64,000 nucleotides of DNA, from assembly GCA_035553375.1 (NCBI GenBank), contig DATNCY010000148.1:1-64000 (forward strand), given 5' to 3'. The stretch is from JAJPHU01 sp035553375. GTDB taxonomy: Bacteria > Planctomycetota > Planctomycetia > Gemmatales > Gemmataceae. This document shows, piece after piece, positions 1 to 7,700 of this stretch (position 1 is the first letter of the stretch; each line of letters begins with the position of its first letter). Under the pieces are notes generated by a model that was not told the DNA's origin, searched no databases, and saw nothing but the letters and a program-made list of their open reading frames with translations. A program made the position numbers and the translations under genes.

Positions 1-209
1 ATACGATTCGCACGGATCAGCCGCGTTTGCGTGCCAATTTGAAAGAATTGCCGCAGACTTCGGATGCGTTCAAGCGCATTGTCACGAAGTTCAATGAGCA
101 GGAGACGCAGATCGAGAAGTATCAGGCCGACATCAAGAAACTGCAAGAAGTCGAACACACCCAAAAGAAGGCGTTCGACGACTATCTCGCCAGCTTCAAC
201 GCCGAGTAA
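1..209 (+). CDS. C-terminal fragment of a DUF4139-like protein (5' end outside the window)
   Basis: The reading frame is open from the window edge and ends with TAA at 207-209, leaving 69 codons. The fragment is charged and helical, with the segment RANLKELPQTSDAFKRIVTK followed by a heptad-like stretch rich in Glu, Gln and Lys that suggests a short coiled coil. This resembles the end of DUF4139-type proteins as I remember them, but too little is present to be certain. A 13-bp hairpin follows the stop within 15 bases. The function cannot be read from this fragment. Confidence 0.55.
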   Translation, partial: TIRTDQPRLRANLKELPQTSDAFKRIVTKFNEQETQIEKYQADIKKLQEVEHTQKKAFDDYLASFNAE

Positions 210-221
210 AGTTCCATTTCG

Positions 222-260
222 CGGCGGTTCACAGAGCCGCAGGGCTTCTGTGAACCGCCG
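222..260. terminator. Hairpin after the first gene, terminator-like
   Basis: A perfect 13-bp inverted repeat (222-234 and 248-260) with a 13-base loop lies just after the stop codon at 209 and before the convergent PilZ gene ending at 284. There is no run of T, so it could act as a bidirectional or Rho-assisted terminator; this is inferred from position and shape only. Confidence 0.45.
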
Positions 261-283
261 TGTGACAATTGCCGGCACTCTCG

Positions 284-643
284 TTAGAGTAAGGCGAGCA
301 GTTCGAGGTTCGTGAGCTTGCGAACAAACTCGCAACCAATCTTCCAACCGCCGTCCGGCTGAGAGTCGGCGGCCCTCACGCACATCACCAATCGTCGGGA
401 ACCGCGTTCATCCTTGCTCGGCAATTCCAGCGATAACAGGGTGCTTCGCTCGATATAGCGATCTGAAAGGAGAGCGAGACCGCCCACCGAAATGTTGAGG
501 ATGCGAATAGGAACAACTTGAGAATCCGCGTGAATGGCGGTATCACCCTCGCGGGACTCATATTCATAGCGCGCCGACGTGCGGCGATCGAACGTGAAAA
601 CCTCACCACGATAGGAAGACGACGAACTCGCCGAATCAAACAT
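284..643 (-). CDS. PilZ domain protein
   Basis: A 119-residue protein starting MFDSASSSSS, chosen because a purine-rich AGGGAGGGGGA sequence precedes this ATG; a start seven codons upstream is possible. It carries the two PilZ signatures that bind c-di-GMP: an Arg-rich RRTSAR segment near residue 20 and the NISVGG motif in the middle, where the family shows [D/N]xSxxG. Nothing else is fused to it, so it is a single-domain receptor that would act by contacting a partner. The neighbours give no clue to that partner. A second PilZ protein lies at 48196-48606 inside the flagellar locus. Confidence 0.8.
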   Translation of the reverse strand: MFDSASSSSSYRGEVFTFDRRTSARYEYESREGDTAIHADSQVVPIRILNISVGGLALLSDRYIERSTLLSLELPSKDERGSRRLVMCVRAADSQPDGGWKIGCEFVRKLTNLELLALL

Positions 644-739
644 GGTCCCCCTCCCTATTCGCAACAGGCGAAAAAAGTCATTAAAAGATAGAACCTGCCA
701 AGAGAGGAAGCAACTCGGCCCGATCTTCTCGCGAAAAAT

Positions 740-1417
740 TTAGCCGAGTAAGTTCGCAACGGTGCGTGCGGAGACCTGTTCGAGCGATTCGACGACGAGA
801 TCGGCGCCGGCCTGACGCAATGCGCTATCGGCGTGGTGTCCAACGAAGCGCACGGCCACGCATTTCATGCCGCCGGCGCGAGCGGCCTGCACGCCGGCAA
901 CGGCGTCCTCGAAGACCACACAGCGAGCCGGAGGGACGCCCACTCGCTCGGCGGCCACCAGGAAGACTTGCGGATCCGGCTTGCCGCGTTGCGTGTCCTC
1001 ACTGCCGATCAACGCATCGAAGAAGCGAGCCACACCCGTCAACCGCAAAATCAATTCGAGATTGGCGCGGGGAGCGCTGGAACCGATGGCCTGAACGAAA
1101 CCGGCATGGTGCAGATCGTCCAGCAACGCCCGCGCGCCAGGCAATAGGACGATGCCTGCGGCGGCAGCGGCGGCACGATACGCTTCCTCTTTGCGATCAC
1201 CGAGGGCGGCGCTTTGTTCGCTGTTGAAGCGCTCGCCGAATAGCGTGTGAATAATCTCCGGATTGCGCCGTCCGAACGTGGCGGCGAAGTCGGCGCGTGT
1301 GAAGTCTCGTCCATGTTCGCGGCAAACTGCTTCCCAAGCCTGGAAGTGCAACTCCGCCGTATCGACCAGCGTTCCGTCCATGTCCCAGATCGCTGCTTTG
1401 CCCTTGGCATCCACCAT
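740..1417 (-). CDS. HAD-superfamily hydrolase, beta-phosphoglucomutase-like
   Basis: This 225-residue protein has the full set of HAD motifs. Motif I is DMDGTLVDT near the N-terminus (nucleophile Asp and acid Asp), motif II is the Ser in IGSSAP, motif III is the Lys of RGKPDP, and motif IV is the Asp of VFEDAVAGV. A helical cap with TFGRRNPEII follows motif I, as in beta-phosphoglucomutase and related sugar-phosphate phosphatases (subfamily IA). A cytoplasmic phosphatase or mutase on a small phosphorylated sugar is likely; the exact substrate is not visible. A GAGGAT ribosome site precedes the ATG. It is transcribed in the same direction as the two membrane genes upstream, with a 73-base gap. 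Confidence 0.85.
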   Translation of the reverse strand: MVDAKGKAAIWDMDGTLVDTAELHFQAWEAVCREHGRDFTRADFAATFGRRNPEIIHTLFGERFNSEQSAALGDRKEEAYRAAAAAAGIVLLPGARALLDDLHHAGFVQAIGSSAPRANLELILRLTGVARFFDALIGSEDTQRGKPDPQVFLVAAERVGVPPARCVVFEDAVAGVQAARAGGMKCVAVRFVGHHADSALRQAGADLVVESLEQVSARTVANLLG

Positions 1418-1490
1418 CGGTTATCCTCGTTTCACCTCGATCAACTGGCCGCGAACGGCTTATGGTCTAACCTACGACTCGCGCGGGCCG

Positions 1491-2501
1491 TCAGCGAGGC
1501 GCCTGCACATTGGAGGCGTCCATTCCTTCGCCACCTTCGGGAGTAGCTAATGCCTGAAGGACAGCGAGTGGAGTGCCTTCACTCACGAAGCGTACCGAGC
1601 CATCGGCCATACTGAAATAGGCGCCGCCCGCAGAGGGAGATCCACCGAACCCCTGCGGCGAACGATTGATTCCTCGGGCGGGATCGCGCCAGTTGACGGG
1701 ATGCCCCCACGGTTTGAAGTTGGCGTTGACCTCGCCAACGAGCAAGGTGTTGGATGCGCCGTCGTGGATGTCTTGCAAGCGCATGGTTTTGTTCCCACCC
1801 ATCACCCGGCTGTTTGCCGCATAGTGGCTCAGCCCGAAACCCCGTTCATCGAGTATCGGCGGCGATGGGAGGCTTCCGTTGATGAATTCGGGAAGGATGC
1901 ACTTGAAATACTTCTCGTTGCGGGGATGATCCCAGGGAAGCGTAAAGTCGATGTCGGCACCCGAATAATTAAATTGGAAAAGGATTCGAGTCTCCCAACT
2001 ATGCAGCATGCGTCCGTCGGGAGTGAAGGCGTTGGCGGGCAGAGAACCGTAAATGTCATTGTGATTGCTCAAGCCGTTGCCAATCATTTTCAAGTTGTTC
2101 GGCGAACTCATCCCGCCGCGCACCCTCACTGTCTGAACATAAAGCGGCTCTTGCGAGGTACACAACCACACAGTCTGATGAACGATGCCAACAAGAGATA
2201 TTCCGGTGGTGAAAAGGAGTAATACGACAGCGACCGTGGCGAGCGACCAGCGGAATTTCCAACGCGGTTCATCCGGTGGGCCGCGTCGCCACGTTCGTCC
2301 GATGGCGTGAACGCCGGCAAGGAATAGCACGAGAGCGAGACAGCCGGCGAACACACTCGGCCAGTCGGCCGTCATTCGCGGCAGAGTGTGGATCAGAAAG
2401 AGAAACCAGCCGAAGACGAGCGTTGCCGTCAACTCAAACGACCAGCCCAGCAAGGCGATCAGTACGCCGAGAGCCAGGCAAACAAGCAGCCCTTTCTTCA
2501 T
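1491..2501 (-). CDS. DUF1559 domain membrane protein
   Basis: The 336-residue protein begins with three hydrophobic segments (about residues 4-36, 46-70 and 88-112) and continues as an exported domain. The C-terminal half has the DUF1559 hallmarks: NNLKMIGNGLSNHNDIYGSLPA, HSWETRILFQF, the GASNTLLVGE motif and the closing MADGSVRF. DUF1559 proteins are typical of planctomycetes and usually start with a type-IV-pilin-like helix; here the start is a multi-pass membrane region instead. The ATG overlaps the stop codon of the upstream gene by four bases (ATGA), so the two are translationally coupled. The role is unknown. Confidence 0.8.
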   Translation of the reverse strand: MKKGLLVCLALGVLIALLGWSFELTATLVFGWFLFLIHTLPRMTADWPSVFAGCLALVLFLAGVHAIGRTWRRGPPDEPRWKFRWSLATVAVVLLLFTTGISLVGIVHQTVWLCTSQEPLYVQTVRVRGGMSSPNNLKMIGNGLSNHNDIYGSLPANAFTPDGRMLHSWETRILFQFNYSGADIDFTLPWDHPRNEKYFKCILPEFINGSLPSPPILDERGFGLSHYAANSRVMGGNKTMRLQDIHDGASNTLLVGEVNANFKPWGHPVNWRDPARGINRSPQGFGGSPSAGGAYFSMADGSVRFVSEGTPLAVLQALATPEGGEGMDASNVQAPR

Positions 2502-3238
2502 GGTCGCTTCTCCGTCGAGCGCAGCGATTCAATCCGCGCGGAGGGCAGGCGAACGATGTCGCCGTTGGTCTGGAGGGCGAAGCGCTCCGCGTCGATTTCC
2601 GGTTCGTAGACGAGCAGGGCCGCCGTCTCGGAAGCCGACTGGCCGGGCACGTACAGGTAACGCATGCCGGCCGCTTCGGGAACGAGCCAAAGCTCGGCGG
2701 GGATCAGAGGCTTCTCGCTCTCGGAAGGAAAATGGCCGTTGCGCGTGGCGGCGAAGTGCCATAGCGCGGTTCGCAGTCGCTCCAGGTGTTGTTTGCGCAA
2801 CTCCAGCAGCGATGGCTCGGCGGCGAGATTGGCTTCCGGAGTCAGTTTGTAGGTGAAACCCTGTTTCCGCCATGCTCCCGGCGTCATCAGTTCGCGCGCC
2901 CCGGAAATCATCGTCAGCACGACGATGAAGAGCAAGCCCCACAACAGCACGCCGGCCAACGTCTTGCCGTAGGACAAACGCGGCAATCTCGAAAAATCAC
3001 GCTGGAGGTAATTCCACAACCAGCGCACGATGGCCGTGGAAACGAATAATACCAGCAGAAAGAACGAAATCGCCTGCACGCGCCCCAGGATGGAATCGTT
3101 CACGCGCCAGACGAGATAGCGGTCCACATCGGTCGGCAGAGGAGCGGGCATGCCGGCGGAGGCTGCGGAGGTTTGTCCGAGAAACAATAGCCCTGCCAGC
3201 AGCAGGCCATGGATCCGCGGCGACAGGACGCGGCGCAT
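2498..3238 (-). CDS. Membrane protein of unknown function, coupled to DUF1559 gene
   Basis: A 246-residue protein with a signal peptide (MRRVLSPRIHGLLLAG..., cleavage near ASAG), then two transmembrane helices near residues 50-75 and 90-112, then a soluble domain of about 130 residues. I chose this ATG because GAGGA lies eight bases upstream and a signal peptide follows; a longer frame upstream overlaps the divergent gene's promoter region. The soluble part has LRTALWHFAATRNGHFPSES, which recalls the pseudopilin-like way DUF1559 relatives describe short peptides, but I do not recognise a family. It overlaps the DUF1559 gene by four bases, so the pair probably acts together in the envelope. 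Confidence 0.7.
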   Translation of the reverse strand: MRRVLSPRIHGLLLAGLLFLGQTSAASAGMPAPLPTDVDRYLVWRVNDSILGRVQAISFFLLVLFVSTAIVRWLWNYLQRDFSRLPRLSYGKTLAGVLLWGLLFIVVLTMISGARELMTPGAWRKQGFTYKLTPEANLAAEPSLLELRKQHLERLRTALWHFAATRNGHFPSESEKPLIPAELWLVPEAAGMRYLYVPGQSASETAALLVYEPEIDAERFALQTNGDIVRLPSARIESLRSTEKRP

Positions 3239-3393
3239 GAGAGCAATTCCTCGGTTTTTCGAGCGTTGCGACCAGCGACGATCGCACAACCTTCTGGCCG
3301 GTGAAACTTCTGTGCTTGAAATGCCATCGTACCGGGATAATCTAGCCTGACCAACCGAATTTTGTCCCCCATTCTTCTCAAGAGGCCGCAAAC

Positions 3394-4416
3394 GTGAAAG
3401 CGATGACACTGGCTATCCGTGCGGGCGTCGTGGCGCTGGCCATCCTGATAAGCGGAGTAAGCCTCCGCGCCGCCGATCCGTGGGTTATCTATGAAGGTTC
3501 CGATGGGCCGGGCAAGGGCAAGCACATCGTGCTTGTCAGCGGCGATGAAGAATACCGCTCCGAGGAAGGTTTGCCGCAGTTGGGCAAGATTTTGGCCAAG
3601 CGTCATGGCTTCAAGTGTACCGTCCTTTTTGCCATCGATCCCAAGGACGGCACGATCAACCCCAACAAGAACGACAACATCCCCGGCTTGGAGGCGCTCA
3701 AGAACGCCGACCTGATGATTATCGCCACGCGCTTCCGCAATCTGCCGGACGAGCAGATGAAGCACATCGTCGAGTACGTCGAATCGGGCCGGCCCATCAT
3801 CGGCATGCGCACGGCGACGCATGCCTTCAGCCTCAAAAGCAAAACCTACGCGAAATACTCGTGGGGCGGCAACAAGGAATGGCCGGGCGGCTTCGGCCGA
3901 CATATCCTCGGCGAAACGTGGGTCAATCACTGGGGCGGTCACGGTTCGCAGAGTACGCGCGGCATTCTCGCCAAGGACCAAGAAAATAATCCCATTCTCC
4001 GCGGCATCAAGGACGGCGACATCTGGGGAACGACGGACGTTTACGAGGTCCATTTGCCGCTGCCCGGTGACAGCAAGCCGCTGGTGTTCGGGCAGGTACT
4101 CAAGGGCATGAAGCCGACGGATGAAGCGCTCGAAGGGAAAAAGAACAATCCGATGATGCCGATCGCCTGGACCAAAACTTACAAAAGTGAATCGGGCAAG
4201 ACCGGCCGGGTGTTCACGACCACGATGGGCGCCTCGCAGGATCTCTTAAGCGAAGGACTGCGTCGCTTGCTCGTCAATGCGGCCTACTGGACCCTCGGCA
4301 TGGAAGACAAGATTCCGGCCAAAACGAACGTGGACATCGTGGGCGAATACAAGCCGCGCTCGTTCAAGGACACCTTCAAAAAGGGCGTCAAGCCGTCGGA
4401 TCTCGCCATCAAATAA
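3394..4416 (+). CDS. ThuA-like domain protein, exported
   Basis: 340 residues with a signal peptide ending near SLRAAD. The rest fits the ThuA (trehalose-utilization-like, class I glutamine-amidotransferase fold) family: HIVLVSGDEEYRSEEGLPQL at the start, ADLMIIATRFRNLPDEQM, a GRPIIGMRTATHAF turn, and the ILGETWVNHWG region. The GTG at 3394 is eight bases after AGAGG; an ATG three codons later is the alternative. The gene is followed 313 bases later by the giant PVC-type dehydrogenase on the same strand. ThuA-like proteins commonly accompany or are fused to such dehydrogenases in planctomycetes, so a shared role in carbohydrate breakdown in the periplasm is a reasonable inference. Confidence 0.82.
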   Translation: MKAMTLAIRAGVVALAILISGVSLRAADPWVIYEGSDGPGKGKHIVLVSGDEEYRSEEGLPQLGKILAKRHGFKCTVLFAIDPKDGTINPNKNDNIPGLEALKNADLMIIATRFRNLPDEQMKHIVEYVESGRPIIGMRTATHAFSLKSKTYAKYSWGGNKEWPGGFGRHILGETWVNHWGGHGSQSTRGILAKDQENNPILRGIKDGDIWGTTDVYEVHLPLPGDSKPLVFGQVLKGMKPTDEALEGKKNNPMMPIAWTKTYKSESGKTGRVFTTTMGASQDLLSEGLRRLLVNAAYWTLGMEDKIPAKTNVDIVGEYKPRSFKDTFKKGVKPSDLAIK

Positions 4417-4456
4417 CGACGAACGGGACTATTTTCCTGCCGAGCGTCTCAGTGAT

Positions 4457-4575
4457 TCAAACAGAAAGGGTCACACGCAAAGAGGCAACGAACGCAAAGA
4501 ATAGCAACAAACAAGGACTCGGTTTGTTTTTTCTTTGCATTCGTTGCCCCTTTGCGTGAAACTCTTTCTGTTTGA
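4457..4575. repeat. Imperfect long inverted repeat made of repeated GCAAAGA/GCAACGA-like words
   Basis: The left arm (4457-4501) and right arm (4530-4575) pair over about 40 positions with a few mismatches and bulges. Each arm is built from repeated short words such as CGCAAAGA and GCAACGAACGC. It lies about 40 bases after the ThuA stop codon and would form a strong stem in RNA. Confidence 0.75.
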
Positions 4576-4598
4576 GCGGCACGGACTTTTTGAGGCGC

Positions 4599-4677
4599 AT
4601 TTTGGCGAGCCTCCCGCGTGAGCGGGGGGAGTTTTCACTGCATCCTCCCCTGCTCAAGCGGGAGGCTCGCCAAAACG
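4599..4677. repeat. Imperfect inverted repeat, CCTCCCGC family
   Basis: The sequence TTTTGGCGAGCCTCCCGC at 4600 is matched by its reverse complement near 4658-4675, with GC-rich inner parts also pairing. It is the second palindrome in the same gap and different in sequence from the first. Possible transcript-end or mRNA-stability element. Confidence 0.75.
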
Positions 4678-4729
4678 AGAGACTCGTCATCTTGTTCGTG
4701 CCTCGAAAGCACTCACGAGAGGTTTACCC

Positions 4730-7700
4730 ATGTTTTCACCTCGATGCGTATACCTCCTCACGCTCCTGCTACTCGCTCCCTTAAGCGCTAGAGCCGCCGA
4801 TGGCAATCGACTCACTTATTTGGATGGAAGCGATCCCTATTATGTCTCGCGGCGTTCGCCTCGGCTCATCACGCCGCAATGGGTTGGCGAGGAAGGTGTG
4901 GATGCCGTGGTCGTTCTCGCCATCGACGACATGCGCGAGCCGGCGAAATACGAGAAGTTTCTGCGGCCCATCTTGCAGCGTCTCAAGCGGATCGATGGCC
5001 GAGCGCCCGTGAGCATCATGACGAACCAGATTGATCCGAAAGATGCGCAATTGCAAGCGTGGCTGAAAGAGGGATTGAGCCTCGAAACGCACACCATCGA
5101 TCATCCGTGTCCGTTCTTCAAGGGCGGCGACTTCGCTAAGGCACGATCCACCTACGAGCGCTGTGTTGATTTGATGAGTACGGTGCCCGATAGTCGGCCC
5201 GTCGCCTTCCGTATGCCCTGCTGCGATTCGCTCAACACGCCCAGTCCTCGCCACTTCGCCGAGATTTTCAATCGAACAACCGCCAAGGGTAACTTCCTTA
5301 CCATCGATTCCTCCGTGTTCAATTTGCTCACCTCGAACGATCCCGAATTGCCCCGCGAACTGGTAATCGACGAGGACGGTCAAGATCGCTTCCGTAAGTA
5401 TCTGCCGGCGGATCGCACCTTCGTCAATACCATTGAAAACTATCCCTATCCCTATGTCCTCGGCCAAAAATGTTGGGAGTTTCCCTGCGTCATGCCGAGC
5501 GATTGGGTGGCTCAGCATCGGCAGCAGTCCAGCAATCCCGTCACCGTGCGCGACTGGAAGGCGGCTGTCGATGCGACCCTCATCAAGCGCGGCGTCTTCT
5601 GTCTGGTCTTCCATCCGCACGGTTGGATTCGCAACGAACAAATCGTCGATCTCATCGAACACGCGGCGACGAAGCACGGCAAGAAGGTGAAGTTCCTCAC
5701 GTTCCGCGAGGCGCAGGAGCGGATAAATAAGCATCTGCTGGGCGGTCAATCGCTGCGCGCCGCCGATGGCGGGGATAAGGGCGTGCGGTTGCTCGATCTG
5801 GATAATGATGGCTACATGGACGTGGTCATCGGCAACGACAAAGTTCGGCAGACACGCCGCTGGTCGCCGAAGAAGCGCGCGTGGATCACGGGTGACTTCC
5901 CGGTGTCGTTGGTGGGAGTGGAGGCCCATTTCGGCATTGTGCGGCCGGACCGAGGACCATCGCTTTTGATGCGCAACGGGGAGGCGGGCGGAGCGTGGTA
6001 CTTCGATGGCGCGAAGTGGGTGAGCGACGCGGGATTGCTCGTCGGGTTGCCGGCCGGAGGCGTGAAGGGCAAGGATGGCGGCATCCGTCTGCGCGATGTG
6101 GACGGCGACGGCCGCTGCGAATTGATTGTCAGCAACGATAAAGAGCAGTCCATTTATCGCTGGGTGTCCCCCTCACCCCCAACCCCTCTCCCCCGAGTAC
6201 AGGGGAGAGGGGAGAAGAGCGGATGGGTGAAATTACCCTTCGCGCTGCCCAAGGGCACGGCGATCGTGAACGCGGCCGGGCAGGACAACGGGCTGCGTTT
6301 CGTGGACATAGACGAGGATGGCCATGAGGATGTAATATTCTCTAATGAAGATCGCTATTCACTGCATTTATTTACCTCCATGAAGGAAGGATGGTCGCGG
6401 CGCGTGTTGTCCGGCAAGCGCGGCGACAAGGGAGAGATACCGGCTATCACGAGAGCAGGGGCGAACAATGGCGCCTTTTTCTATTCGCGGCATCTGTGGG
6501 TGAACAACGAACACACCACCTTACTTAAGGACAACGTCGAACGCCGCTCCTTCAACGAACTGCTGGCAGGCGTGGTCTCGTCGGCCAAAACACCGCAAGC
6601 CTCGCTGCACGCGATGCAAACGCGACCGGGCTTTGTCGCCGAGTTGGTGGCGGCCGAGCCGCTGGTGCAAAGTCCCATCGCCTTCGCCTGGGGCGCGGAC
6701 GGCAAACTTTGGGTGGTCGAGATGGGCGACTATCCGCTGGGACTCGACAACAAAGGCAAACCCGGCGGGCGCGTCAAGTATCTGGAAGACACCGACGGCG
6801 ACGGCAAGTACGACAAGGCCACGGTGTTTCTCGATGGACTGAGCTATCCGACCAATGTGATGCCGTGGCGCAAAGGCGTGTTGGTGACGTGCGCCCCCGA
6901 CATTCTTTATGCGGAGGACACGAAGGGAACCGGCAAGGCGGATGTGCGCGTGCCGCTCTATACCGGCTTTATCCAAGGCAATCCGCAACATCGCGTCAAC
7001 GGTCTGGTGTGGGGACTTGACAATTGGATTTACTGCGCCAACGGCGACAGCGGCGGCAAAATCAAGTCGGTCAAAACCGGCACCACCATCGACCTGCGCG
7101 GCCGCGATCTGCGCATCCGTCCCGACGACGGCGCGCTCGACGCCCAGGCCGGCCAGACGCAATACGGCCGCAGCCGCGACGATTGGGGCAATTGGTTCGG
7201 CTGCAATAACAGCAACCCGATGTATCATTTCGCCCTGGCCGATCACTACATCCGCCGCAATCCGCATCTCGCCGCTCCCGATCCGCGCGTGATGGTGTCC
7301 GTCACACCGGGCGCGGCCGCGGTCTATCCCATTAGCCGTACTCTGCCGCGTTTCAACGATCCCAACGCGGCTAATCACTTCACCTCGGCTTGCAGCGTCA
7401 TCGTCTACCGCGATGAACTTTTCGGGCAGGCCTTCGCCGACAGCACGTTCGTGAGCGAACCCGTGCATAACCTGATTCATCGTGAAATCATGACACCGCG
7501 CGGCGTCACCTTCACCAGCCGCCGCGCCGCGGATGAGCAAAAGTCCGAGTTTTTGGCCTCCAGCGATAATTGGTTTCGTCCCACATCGATTCAGACCGGG
7601 CCGGATGGGGCGCTGTGGGTGGCCGACATGTATCGCGCGGTGATCGAACATCCGGAATGGATTCCGCGCGATTGGCAAAAGCGTCTCGATCTGCGCGCAG

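Larger units (their letters stand above)
4417..4729. other. Gene-free interval between thuA-like gene and giant dehydrogenase
   Basis: 313 bases without a convincing gene. It is occupied mostly by two long imperfect inverted repeats (4457-4575 and 4599-4677). A GAGAGG ribosome site for the next gene lies at 4717-4722. No clear promoter was seen between the second palindrome and the start codon. Confidence 0.6.
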